From: Streptomyces rugosispiralis
GTDB lineage: Bacteria; Actinomycetota; Actinomycetes; Streptomycetales; Streptomycetaceae
Length of the DNA stretch: 64,000 bases
Assembly: GCF_024505145.1 (NCBI RefSeq)
Contig: NZ_JANIAA010000044.1
Coordinates: forward strand, 19,525 to 83,524
Direction of reading: 5' to 3'
The translations under genes and the position numbers were made by a program. The notes beneath the pieces were generated by a model. It was not told the origin of the DNA. It searched no databases and worked only from the letters and a program-made list of their open reading frames with translations. Of the stretch, positions 42,941-51,141 are shown piece after piece (position 1 is the first letter of the stretch; each line of letters begins with the position of its first letter).

Positions 42941-43414
42941 CCCCCCGCTCGAGCCCCGAGAGCGGCGCCACCGCCGCCCTCGGGGTGGTTTCCCCGGCCC
43001 TCCGCTCGGGCCGACTCGAGCCGGCCGGTACCCCGCCCGACATCCAGCGCCATATGGGACACGCGGGCGTCGAAGCTGTCGTCGGCGAAGGGGAGCACCC
43101 GGGCCCGGCACTCTTCCGGCCCGGTCCCGGAGAGAACCGCACCTGGACACGCCATTGCTACATGCCCCCCGGCAAACCCCGCGATCCGTCAGAGTGGTGC
43201 CGCGCCCGTCACAGCGTCATCCACCGGACGCGTGCAGAGTTCGACGCCGCGCGAGTCGCACTTGATACAGATCGTCAACTGATCGACTCTCCCGGGACTG
43301 GTCGCCGAGCTGGTCCTGCGTAGGGTTTCAGGGAGGCGGCAGTGCGGCATTCACGCACTTCGTCCACTGCCGCGCCGAGTGTTCAGGTGCATCCACGAGA
43401 GAAGGCAACACCCC
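42941..43414. other. Gene-free spacer with a gene remnant
   Basis: About 470 bases between the aldo/keto reductase and the quinone oxidoreductase. The only recognisable content is the methyltransferase-like fragment at 43030-43155 on the minus strand. The right half is AT-richer and probably carries the promoter of the next gene. Confidence 0.5.
43030..43155 (-). pseudogene. Methyltransferase fragment
   Basis: Reading left from 43155, the frame contains ARVLPFADDSFDARVSHMAL, which closely matches the region after motif II of SAM methyltransferases (LPFADDSFDAVVSHMAL in many). Neither motif I upstream nor the C-terminal half follows. It looks like a decayed remnant of about 40 codons. Confidence 0.4.
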
Positions 43415-44323
43415 ATGCGCGCCCTAGTGGTCGATCACGGCGAGGCCGGACCCGTCCGGTTCGCCGATGTCGATGAGCCCGTGCCGTCCAGCGACGAGGC
43501 GTTGGTCGAGATACGGCATATCGGTCTCAACTTCGGAGAGCTGAATTACGTGCACCAGTGGCCGGCCGGCGCTGTGCACGGTCACGACGCGGCCGGCGTC
43601 GTGGTGCGCGCCGCATCCGACGGCTCGGGGCCACCCGAAGGTACGCGCGTCGCGCTGGGGATGTCTCCCCACGCGTGGGCGGAGCGGGTGGCGGTCAGCC
43701 CCGCCTCGCTCGGCACCGTCCCCGAGGGTGTGGATCTGGCCGACGCTGCCGCGCTGGGGATCGCCGGAGCCACCGCGCTGCGGGTGCTGCGCAAGCGTTC
43801 CGTGCTGGCGCGCGACGTCCTGATCACCGGTGCCAGCGGGGGCGTGGGGCACTTCGCCGTCCAGTTGGCGGCGCTGGCGGGCGCCCGGGTGACGGCACTC
43901 GTGGGTTCGCCGGACCGGGCCGCCGGGCTCCGCGAACTCGGGGCCGACAAGGTCTTGACCGACCTGGCCGAGACCGAGTGCCGGTTCGACCTCGTCCTGG
44001 ACACGGTCGGTGGGCCGCTGGTGGCCCAGGCGTGGAGTTTCCTCGCCGAAGGCGGCACCATCCACCTGGTCGGATACTCCTCGGGGCAGGACACCACGTT
44101 TCCGTCCGGGGGCTTGTTCGGTTTCGGCGAACCCCGCTCCATCGCCACCTACGGCGACATGACGCCGACCAGCGGGGAGCTGACGGACCTGCTGGGCCTC
44201 ATGGCCGCCGGGAGGCTCTCGGCACCGGTCGGACTGCGAGGCGGCTGGCAGGACGTGGACGACGCCGTCCAGGCACTGTTCGCGCGGAAGGTGCACGGAA
44301 AGATCGTTCTTGATGTGATCTGA
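43415..44323 (+). CDS. Zinc-type alcohol dehydrogenase/quinone oxidoreductase
   Basis: 302 residues from ATG 43415, behind GAAGG. MDR superfamily: HGHDAAGVVV, Rossmann segment DVLITGASGGVGHFAVQLAAL, FDLVLDTVGGPLVAQAW, and a final AVQALFARKVHGKIVLDV. Structural and catalytic Zn Cys residues are missing, so it is of the zinc-independent quinone reductase type using NADPH. A 23-base gap to the AraC gene suggests co-transcription. Confidence 0.93.
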   Translation: MRALVVDHGEAGPVRFADVDEPVPSSDEALVEIRHIGLNFGELNYVHQWPAGAVHGHDAAGVVVRAASDGSGPPEGTRVALGMSPHAWAERVAVSPASLGTVPEGVDLADAAALGIAGATALRVLRKRSVLARDVLITGASGGVGHFAVQLAALAGARVTALVGSPDRAAGLRELGADKVLTDLAETECRFDLVLDTVGGPLVAQAWSFLAEGGTIHLVGYSSGQDTTFPSGGLFGFGEPRSIATYGDMTPTSGELTDLLGLMAAGRLSAPVGLRGGWQDVDDAVQALFARKVHGKIVLDVI

Positions 44324-44346
44324 CGCCCGTCGACGAGAAGGGAACG

Positions 44347-45264
44347 ATGGACGTACTCGCGGAGGCCTTGCGTGTGTCGGGTGCGCGAGGGGCGCTCGGG
44401 GTCGTACTGAAGGCCGGAGGAACCTGGGGCCTGTGGCTGGAGTCCTCTCCGGCAGCGGCACTGCACGTGGTGTCCCGTGGCACGGCGTGGCTCCACGTCC
44501 CGGGCGGGAGACCCCTGGAGGTGCAGGCAGGAGACGCCGTCCTGTTGGCGCCGGGCACCGCCCACGGGATAGCCGGCGGGTCCAGCACGACGATGAGTCC
44601 CTGTGACCGGAAGGCGACGGATCAGGCCCTCACCGACGGCAGCGCCCTGCACCTGGGCTCGACGCCGGCGCGGACGGAAGTGCTCGTCCTGCGCTATGAG
44701 CAGGACCCGGAGGTGAGCACGCCGGTGCTCACCTCCCTCGTCCGGCCGATGCACGTCACGAGCCGGGAGAACGCACAGCTCAGAAAGACCGTCGAGCTTC
44801 TCACGGCGGAGCTCGCACAGCCGCAGATCGGCACCACCGCCGCCGTCAACAGCATCGTCGACCTTCTGCTCATCCAGTTCGTACGCGTCTGGCTGGCCCG
44901 CCACCCGGAGGAGCAGCCCGGCTCATGGCTGGGCGCGATGCGTGATCCGGTCGTGCGCGACGCCCTGGCATGTGTCCACGCCCGACCGGAAGACCCCTGG
45001 ACCACCGAGTCCCTGGCGGCCGCGACGGCGGTTTCCCGAACGACACTGTCCAGGCACTTCCGGTCCGCGCTCGGACAGACGCCGGGCGCATACGTGACGC
45101 AGTGGCGCATGGACCTGGCGTCCGTCCGGCTCCGCGACACCGACGAGCCGGTCGAATCGATCTCCGGCGCGGTCGGCTACGCCTCGCCGCACGCTTTCAG
45201 CCGTGCCTTCCGACGTGCCCGAGGCATGCCCCCGGGCGAGTACCGTTCTCGGCTTCGCAAGTGA
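44347..45264 (+). CDS. AraC-family regulator with N-terminal cupin
   Basis: 305 residues, behind GAAGGGAA. The cupin_6 half has AALHVVSRGTAWLHVPGGRP and GDAVLLAPGTAHGI. The C-terminal HTHs are WTTESLAAATAVSRTTLSRHF and ESISGAVGYASPHAFSRAFRRARGMPPGEYR. It probably regulates the oxidoreductase gene 23 bases upstream; similar to the AraC protein at 39904 in layout. Confidence 0.9.
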   Translation: MDVLAEALRVSGARGALGVVLKAGGTWGLWLESSPAAALHVVSRGTAWLHVPGGRPLEVQAGDAVLLAPGTAHGIAGGSSTTMSPCDRKATDQALTDGSALHLGSTPARTEVLVLRYEQDPEVSTPVLTSLVRPMHVTSRENAQLRKTVELLTAELAQPQIGTTAAVNSIVDLLLIQFVRVWLARHPEEQPGSWLGAMRDPVVRDALACVHARPEDPWTTESLAAATAVSRTTLSRHFRSALGQTPGAYVTQWRMDLASVRLRDTDEPVESISGAVGYASPHAFSRAFRRARGMPPGEYRSRLRK

Positions 45265-45747
45265 TCGCAGGCAGGCGATCGCCGACGACACTTGAGCACA
45301 AAGTTGTCGGATTGCGGAGGTCCTGCCGCGCTGCGGCGGGACACCGATCTCCCGCAGGTGGACTTGGAGGCTGACCGGGTTCATCGGCTGTCCGGGCTGG
45401 CGGCCGGGGTGCCCTCGTGGCCGGCGGCGCCGAGGGTCCGCACCGTGAACTTCACGGTGGACAGCAAGGGAGGCTCTCCCAGTACCTGTATCACCAGGCT
45501 CTCCCAGGCGTCCAGGACGCCTGTCAACCTGATTGAGCCGGCTCCCAGGTACACAGAGGTGAAGTAATGGATCCACGGGAGGCGCGCACGGCGGCCGCCC
45601 GAGAACCCATCCCAGGCGCCCTGAACGAAAGTGCCGACAACACTCCATGGACACGCACGGCAGCTTTACCCCCATCAGTTCAATTCAGCCGCACCGCACG
45701 CGTGACCGTGTCAGCACATGCTTCCACGACATAAGGGACGAAGACCA
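45265..45747. other. Gene-free spacer, possible 55-codon ORF
   Basis: About 480 bases without a recognisable gene. One candidate small ORF starts at ATG 45567, behind GAGGTGAAG, and ends at 45734 (MDPREARTAAAREPIPGALN at the start). It has no family resemblance and contains a TTA codon, rare in this genome. The stretch is less GC-biased than its surroundings. Confidence 0.35.
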
Positions 45748-46551
45748 ATGGCGGACAACCAGTTCACCACTCACACAGACCTTTTCGATCTGAGGGGGAA
45801 GTACGCACTTGTCACTGGCGGCACCAGGGGCATTGGAATGATGATAGCGCGCGGCCTTCTGCAGGCGGGCGCCCGCGTCATTATCAGCTCACGCAAGGCA
45901 GACGCGTGCGCGGAGGCACAGCGTCTACTGTCCGAATTCGGCGACGTTCAAGCATTCCCCGCCGACCTGTCCAGGTACGACGAGTGTCAGCGCCTCGCTG
46001 ATCTTGTCAAGGCCGACTCGGGGCGCCTGGACATCCTCGTCAACAACGCGGGAGCGATGTGGCGCGAGCCGCTGGAGACGTTCCCGGACGAGGCCTGGGA
46101 CACGGTGATCGACCTCAACCTCAAGTCGCCGTTCTGGCTGGTGCAGGCGCTGCTCCCCGCACTTCGCAAGGCGGGCACCGCCGATGATCCCGCGCGGATC
46201 ATTAACATCGGCAGTATCGCCGCCATCCACGTCGCCGAGTCGCCCAACTACTCGTACGCCAGCAGCAAAGCGGCACTCCATCAACTCACCAGGGTGCTTG
46301 CCAGGGAACTGGGCCCACAGCACGTCACGGTGAACGCGGTAGCCCCAGGACCGTTCCCGTCGCAGATGATGGCGTCCACGCTCGATGCCATCGGCGACAC
46401 GATCGCGGCGAAGGCCCCTCTGCGCCGGCTCGGCCGCGACGACGACATGGCAGGTATCGCCGTATTCCTCGCTAGCCGGGCCGGAGCTTACCTCACGGGC
46501 ACCATCATCCCGATCGACGGCGGCATCGCCACGACCGCATCAGGTACCTAG
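45748..46551 (+). CDS. Short-chain dehydrogenase/reductase
   Basis: 267 residues from ATG 45748. Classical SDR: VTGGTRGIGMMIARGL, LVNNAGAMWREP, Ser in INIGSIAAI, YASSKAALHQL (catalytic Tyr and Lys), C-terminal GTIIPIDGGI. RKADA after beta-2 fits NADP. The first 250 bases use less GC-biased codons than the neighbours, which hints at transfer. An MmyB-type regulator follows on the same strand. Confidence 0.93.
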   Translation: MADNQFTTHTDLFDLRGKYALVTGGTRGIGMMIARGLLQAGARVIISSRKADACAEAQRLLSEFGDVQAFPADLSRYDECQRLADLVKADSGRLDILVNNAGAMWREPLETFPDEAWDTVIDLNLKSPFWLVQALLPALRKAGTADDPARIINIGSIAAIHVAESPNYSYASSKAALHQLTRVLARELGPQHVTVNAVAPGPFPSQMMASTLDAIGDTIAAKAPLRRLGRDDDMAGIAVFLASRAGAYLTGTIIPIDGGIATTASGT

Positions 46552-46627
46552 GCGTCGGCGCGAGGCTTCGCCGGCGGCCGACGGCCCCCGTGAACACCTC
46601 CGAGTCGGGTCTCAGCGCAGTCATAGG

Positions 46628-46642
46628 GGTACCAGCAGTACC
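46628..46642. promoter_or_regulatory. GGTAC-N5-GTACC dyad before the XRE gene
   Basis: Perfect palindrome GGTAC-CAGCA-GTACC, 33 bases ahead of the XRE start. Candidate autoregulatory operator. Confidence 0.5.
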
Positions 46643-46674
46643 TCCCTTCGCCTGCGGACAGGGCCTAGGGTGAC

Positions 46675-47568
46675 GTGGTGGCCACGATCGATCCGCGCAC
46701 TGAGATCAAGGAATTCCTGCGCTCGCGTCGGGCGCGGATCGCGCCCGAGCGGGCCGGACTGCCCGCTTACGGCGGCAACCGCCGGGTCAAAGGTCTGCGC
46801 CGCGAAGAGGTAGCTCTACTAGCCGGGGTATCGGTCGACTACTACGTGCGTATGGAGCGCGGCGGCCTCACCGGCGCCTCCGACGGGGTGCTCGACGCGT
46901 TGGCCTCTGCCTTGCAACTTGACGAGGCCGAGCGCGATCACCTATTCCACCTTGCGCGGCAGTCCAGGGCGTCCAGCGGTCCACGCCGCCGGCGACCCGC
47001 CGTGACGGTGCGTCCGGCGCTTCAGCAGGTGCTCGACGCCATCACCGATGCGCCGGCTTGGATGTGCAACGGTCGTTATGACGTCCTGGCCATGAATCAA
47101 CTTGCCCGCGCGCTGTATTCACCGGTGCTGGCCGACACGCGACGGCCGGCGAACACCGCGCGGTTCGTGTATCTGGATCCCGAAGCGGCGAAAACGTTCT
47201 TCGTCGACTATGACCGAATCGTCTGCGACGTGGCCGCGAAGCTACGCATGGAAGCCGGCCGCAATCCGCACGACGAGGAGCTGATCGCCCTAGTCGGTGA
47301 ATTGTCAACACGCAGTGAACTATTTCGGCACCGGTGGGCATCTCAGGACGTTCGACTCCACCGGTCCGGACGCAAGCGTGTGCACCATCCGGTAGTGGGC
47401 CAGCTCGACCTGGACGTCGAGTCGATGGAGATGCCTGCCGAACCCGGGCTGCTCCTGAACGTCTACACCGCGCCCGCCGGCACGGCGACCGCGGACGGTC
47501 TAGCCCTATTGGCGTCGTGGGCGGCCAGCCAGGACAGGCTGGCGACCGAGATCCAAGCACTCGGCTGA
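46675..47568 (+). CDS. XRE regulator with MmyB-like domain
   Basis: 297 residues from GTG 46675; a second GTG follows immediately. HTH: RVKGLRREEVALLAGVSVDYYVRMERG (about residues 37-63). MmyB domain: RYDVLAMNQLARALYSP, FFVDYDRIVCDVAAKLRMEA, FRHRWASQDVRLHRSG, HPVVGQLDLDVESM. No Shine-Dalgarno is evident, so translation may be leaderless. Contains codons such as CTA that are rare here. Probably acts on its own promoter and the SDR gene upstream. Confidence 0.9.
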   Translation: MVATIDPRTEIKEFLRSRRARIAPERAGLPAYGGNRRVKGLRREEVALLAGVSVDYYVRMERGGLTGASDGVLDALASALQLDEAERDHLFHLARQSRASSGPRRRRPAVTVRPALQQVLDAITDAPAWMCNGRYDVLAMNQLARALYSPVLADTRRPANTARFVYLDPEAAKTFFVDYDRIVCDVAAKLRMEAGRNPHDEELIALVGELSTRSELFRHRWASQDVRLHRSGRKRVHHPVVGQLDLDVESMEMPAEPGLLLNVYTAPAGTATADGLALLASWAASQDRLATEIQALG

Positions 47569-47806
47569 TATTCCAACCATACAGAGTTCGTGTGCTGCGC
47601 ACGCTCATCGACTGCCGGGGGCTGACGCCGTCCCCCGGCCACCTCGCGCCAGCGCCTTGGACGCGCTGGACCATCCCCCGGTCATGGTCCTGCGCTTCGC
47701 GCACCACTCCAGGCCCTGGAACCTGTGGTTGCTCGCCGTCGTGGCTGGGGTCCTGCCTGATGTAGGAACAGCGACCACAGGACCTCAACCTACGGCGGTC
47801 ACCGGA

Positions 47807-48949
47807 TCATTGGGCCTGCTCCTGTCCGAAGAACTCGCTGAACATGCTGACCAGGCCGTGGGGCGCGTCGTCGCCGAACATGAGCTCGTCGCTGCCGACG
47901 CCTTCGGCGGCGACCTCGGCGCTGCGGGGGAACATGGCCTGCTCGTACTCGGCGAGCGCGGCCTCGATGTCGCCGGGGCGCGCGGCGAGGGCCTTGCCGA
48001 GTTCGGCGCCGTCGAGCATGGCCAGGTTGGCGCCTTCGCCGTTCGGGGCCGTGAGATGGGCGGCGTCGCCGACCAGGGTCACCCCCGGCACCCGCTCCCA
48101 CCGGTGTTCGACCGGCAGGGCGTAGTGGGGGCGCAGGACCAGCGGGGTGTCGCCGTCGGTGATCAGCGCGGAGAGCTCCGGCGCCCAGCCGTCGAACTCC
48201 CGCGCGATCCGCGCCGTGGCCGCGGCGGCATCGGCGAAGTCGATCTCGGCGAACCAGTCCAGCGTCCTGGGGAGCAATACGTAGGTGTGCAGGGTGTCGC
48301 CGCTCTCCCGGTGCGCGTGGATCGCCCGGCCCGGCGCGTGCACCATCAGCGACCCGCCGCCGACGGCCTTCGCGGCGGCGGGGTGCCGGGTGTCGGCGTC
48401 GTACAGGTACGTCTCGACGAACGACACGCCGGTGTACTCGGGTATGGCGGTGGACAGCAGCGGCCGGACCCGTGACCATGCGCCGTCCGCGCCGACCAGC
48501 AGACTCGTGACGACGGTGCTGCCGTCGTCGAACGTCACCTCGTGGCGGCCCTCGCCGAGGGCACGGGTCCCGCTGACCTTGTGACCCCAGTGGACCGTGC
48601 CGGCCGGGAGCGAATCGAGCAGCATCTGCCGCAGCTCGCCGCGTTGCACCTCGGGACGTCCACCCGTGCCGTCGTCGGTCTTCTCGAACAGGACGGTCCC
48701 TTCCCGGTCGAGGGCCCGCATCGCCTGGCGGCCCTCCAGGACGAGACCGTGGAACTCGTCCATCAGGTCGGCCGCCCGCACGGCCAGCTGGCCGTTGTAG
48801 TCGTGGATGTCCAGCATCCCGCCCTGTGAACGAGCCATCGGGGAGGACTCCGCCTCGTAGACGGTGGCCGGGATGCCGTGGACGTGCAGGACGCGGGCGA
48901 GCGTGAGGCCGCCGAGTCCGGCGCCGATGATCGTGACGGGAGTGCGCAT
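47807..48949 (-). CDS. FAD-dependent monooxygenase (TetX/PHBH-like)
   Basis: 380 residues from ATG 48949, behind AAGGAG. FAD fold: N-terminal TIIGAGLGGLTLARVL (GxGxxG), DG motif LLVGADGAWSRVRPLL and the FAD ribityl-binding GVTLVGDAAHLTAPNGEGAN. It hydroxylates aromatic or polyketide compounds with NAD(P)H; TetX-like members inactivate tetracyclines, which is possible but not shown here. Divergent from a TetR gene, with operator-like dyads between. Confidence 0.92.
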   Translation of the reverse strand: MRTPVTIIGAGLGGLTLARVLHVHGIPATVYEAESSPMARSQGGMLDIHDYNGQLAVRAADLMDEFHGLVLEGRQAMRALDREGTVLFEKTDDGTGGRPEVQRGELRQMLLDSLPAGTVHWGHKVSGTRALGEGRHEVTFDDGSTVVTSLLVGADGAWSRVRPLLSTAIPEYTGVSFVETYLYDADTRHPAAAKAVGGGSLMVHAPGRAIHAHRESGDTLHTYVLLPRTLDWFAEIDFADAAAATARIAREFDGWAPELSALITDGDTPLVLRPHYALPVEHRWERVPGVTLVGDAAHLTAPNGEGANLAMLDGAELGKALAARPGDIEAALAEYEQAMFPRSAEVAAEGVGSDELMFGDDAPHGLVSMFSEFFGQEQAQ

Positions 48950-49014
48950 CGTGACTACTCCTTCGTGAATCGAGACCGCCCGGTGCCAGTCCGGACAGCC
49001 TCGCTGGTATGCCG

Positions 49015-49056
49015 TTCCAACGCTGGAACGCCGCTCCATGATGGAACGTCGCTCCA
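49015..49056. promoter_or_regulatory. Paired TTCCA/TGGAA dyads between monooxygenase and TetR
   Basis: TTCCA-ACGC-TGGAA (49015-49028) and TCCAT-G-ATGGA (49035-49045) are perfect dyads whose centres are about 18-19 bases apart, with a further TCCA at about 49052. Together they cover the divergent promoter region and end 20 bases before the TetR start; probable TetR operators. Confidence 0.65.
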
Positions 49057-49075
49057 GTCATGTCAAAATGGCGGC

Positions 49076-49909
49076 ATGGCAACACGGACGCGCCGGTCCC
49101 AGCGGCGCACAGAGGCGCTCTCCCGCGACCGCATCGTCGAAGCCGCCGTCGAACTGCTCGACACGGCCGGTGAGGGCGGTCTGACCTTCCGGGCGCTGAC
49201 CGAGCGCCTCGCCACCGGGCCCGGCGCGATTTATTGGCATGTGGCGAACAAGGACGAGCTGCTCGACGCCGCGACGGACGCGGTCGTCGCCGCCGCCCTG
49301 GCGGCCGACTCCCCGCGCGCCGAGCCGTCCGCGCGGGTCGAGTCGTCCGCGCGGGCCGAGCCGTCCACGCGCGGCGAGTCCGCTGAGCCGGCCGAGTCGG
49401 CCGAGTCGGCCAAGTCGCCGGACTCGCCGCAGGACAAGATCCGCGCCATCGCGTTCGGTCTGTTCGACGCGATGGCGGACCACCCGTGGCTCCCCACGCA
49501 GCTCGCTCTCCAGCTCTCCCGCAGCCCCTGGGGTTCGGTGACGCCGCAGATCTTCGAAAACATCGGCCGTCAGGTCCGCGCGCTGGGCGTGCCCGAGGGC
49601 CACTGGTTCACTGCGGCCTCGGCACTGGTGCACTACATCCTCGGCGCCGCCGGCCAGAACGCCGCGAACAACGCGAGCGCCCGCGCCCTCGCGCCCGACG
49701 TGGACCGCGCCGAGTTCCTCGACGCCGCGTCGCAGGCATGGGAAGACCTCGACCCCGACGACTACCCGTTCATCCGTGCCGTCGCGGCCCAGGTGCGCGA
49801 GCACGACGACCGCGAGCAGTTCCTCGCCGGGATCGACCTCGTCCTCACCGGCATCACGGCCCTCCACCTGTCCGGCGAACAGGGGGGCACGACGCCATCC
49901 GCCACCTGA
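49076..49909 (+). CDS. TetR-family regulator
   Basis: 277 residues from ATG 49076. N-terminal HTH RIVEAAVELLDTAGEGGLTF and LATGPGAIYWHVANKDELLD, the TetR/TetR_C pattern, then an unusual Ser/Ala/Glu repeat insert (about residues 83-115, for example RVESSARAEPSTRGESAEPA). The effector domain has an aromatic and His-rich pocket (HWFTAASALVHYIL). Divergent from the monooxygenase it presumably represses. Confidence 0.9.
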   Translation: MATRTRRSQRRTEALSRDRIVEAAVELLDTAGEGGLTFRALTERLATGPGAIYWHVANKDELLDAATDAVVAAALAADSPRAEPSARVESSARAEPSTRGESAEPAESAESAKSPDSPQDKIRAIAFGLFDAMADHPWLPTQLALQLSRSPWGSVTPQIFENIGRQVRALGVPEGHWFTAASALVHYILGAAGQNAANNASARALAPDVDRAEFLDAASQAWEDLDPDDYPFIRAVAAQVREHDDREQFLAGIDLVLTGITALHLSGEQGGTTPSAT

Positions 49910-50194
49910 AGCGCCGGAAGCGTGGCGGCGCGCGGAGATGTCTCGCGCGCCCCGTTTCGCTGCCTCGTGCCCCTTACCGGGCCAAGGCGCTCCAGGAGGA
50001 GATCCTCGCGGCCGGGCCGATCCCGTACTCGCACCGTCGTCACCGACCCGGCCGCCGGGATGTTCGCCGCCGTCCAGGGGGAGGTCCTCACGGACCCGGG
50101 TGCCCGGCCGGCCCCCGCCCGTTACGTCGACTGGCTCTCCTGACCCGCTCGGGCCTCGTCGGGCCGCGTCGTCGGGCCGCGTTGAGAACGGCGC
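49910..50194. other. Spacer with a possible C-terminal gene remnant
   Basis: A + frame ending at the TGA at 50141-50143 reads TVVTDPAAGMFAAVQGEVLTD and closes with RYVDWLS, which looks like the end of a real protein. A neighbouring frame just upstream carries AKALQEEILAAGPIPYS. Together they suggest a frameshifted remnant, but no family can be named. Confidence 0.25.
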
Positions 50195-50929
50195 TCAGCG
50201 GGGGCCCGGTGGGCCCTGCCGAGCGGTGTGCCTGGTTCGGGGCCTACGGCCGGTGCGGGCGCCCGTGCCGTGGCCCGTGCCGTTGAGGGGGAGCAGGGAC
50301 TCCAGGGTGGCGCCCCGCACCCAGGCGCCGAGCAGGTTCCGGTGCAGGGCGAGGATCTCGTGCTTCAGCGCGAGCTTCTCCGCCTCCCGGGTGAAGGCGC
50401 AGGTGGCGACGAACACCGCGACATCCGCGCCGTGTTCGGCCTTCGCCGTGCCGAGGAACTTCTGCATATCGCCGCTCGGCACGGTGCGATGGGGTGCGTA
50501 GTGCTTGCACTGGATCACCAGCAGGCGGCCGTCCGGCATGCGGCCGATGACGTCCGCGCCCAGGTCGCCCGACCTCCCGGAGACGACCACCTGGGTGCAG
50601 CCGTCCCGCCGGCACAGCTCGGCGACGTACCGCTCGAACCGCTGCCAGGTCATGGCGTCCACCTCGGCCATGGACCGTTCGCGTGCCGCGTTCTCCTCGT
50701 CGGTCTGCCAGGCCCGGTGTCGCGCCACGGTGCGCAGCCGCGTCCTCCGCAGCCACCAGCCGATGGCGCCGAGCACGCCGACGAGGACCGCGCCGACGAT
50801 GTACGGCCATACGGTCTTCCAGGTCAGGGCCAGTGCGAGGGCCGCCGCCGCGCCGCCGCTCCAGGCCGTTCGGCGCAGCCGTGCCCTCAACCGTCGTAAC
50901 ACCGCTTTACGTCGCCGTCGCGCAGTCAT
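50195..50929 (-). CDS. Membrane-anchored Mrr-type restriction endonuclease-like protein
   Basis: 244 residues from ATG 50929, behind AGGGGG. A basic N-terminus (TARRRRKAVLRRLRARLRR) leads to two adjacent TM helices (AAAALALALTWKTVWPYIV, VLVGVLGAIGWWL). The cytosolic Mrr_cat domain follows: FERYVAELCRRDGC, then the nuclease core DLGADVIGRMPDGRLLVIQCKHY, in which Asp and Q-x-K form the PD-(D/E)xK site. Such proteins are proposed to cut DNA near the membrane. The C-terminal tail is basic and Gly-rich. Stands alone. Confidence 0.85.
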   Translation of the reverse strand: MTARRRRKAVLRRLRARLRRTAWSGGAAAALALALTWKTVWPYIVGAVLVGVLGAIGWWLRRTRLRTVARHRAWQTDEENAARERSMAEVDAMTWQRFERYVAELCRRDGCTQVVVSGRSGDLGADVIGRMPDGRLLVIQCKHYAPHRTVPSGDMQKFLGTAKAEHGADVAVFVATCAFTREAEKLALKHEILALHRNLLGAWVRGATLESLLPLNGTGHGTGARTGRRPRTRHTARQGPPGPR

Positions 50930-51029
50930 TGTCGCGGCCCCCTGTCGGCTCGGTTCCCCGCCTCCCCCCCCCCGCAGTGTCGGGATCGGTGGGACGCTCC
51001 CGCAAGACCGCCCCTCGCGCGATGGCGGG

Positions 51030-51046
51030 GTCTGCCGTGGGCGAAT
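51030..51046 (+). promoter_or_regulatory. PopR-like operator before clpP3
   Basis: TCTGCC-GTG-GGCGAA sits about 95 bases before the clpP3 start. It matches the core of the site upstream of popR (TCTGCC-CTT-GGCGAA) and resembles the published PopR box TTCTGCC-N3-GGCAGAA (from memory). Confidence 0.55.
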
Positions 51047-51141
51047 CTGCTGCGGGCCGACATTCCTTACCGTGCGGCGGAATTGGGGCGATGGTGAAAG
51101 GACCGCGGCGGTGTGGGTCGCGGTATTCACAGGGAGGTCCA

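Noticed and set aside
42985..43323. 112-codon + strand ORF in the spacer after the aldo/keto reductase
   Set aside because: No ribosome site or motif; it overlaps the better supported methyltransferase remnant on the other strand.
45567..45734. 55-codon ORF before the SDR gene as a real gene
   Set aside because: Good ribosome site, but no family resemblance and low-complexity composition; mentioned in the spacer entry only.
47807..48949. tetX tetracycline-inactivating gene
   Set aside because: Similarity is to the broad FAD monooxygenase fold; the TetR neighbour is not evidence of tetracycline specificity.
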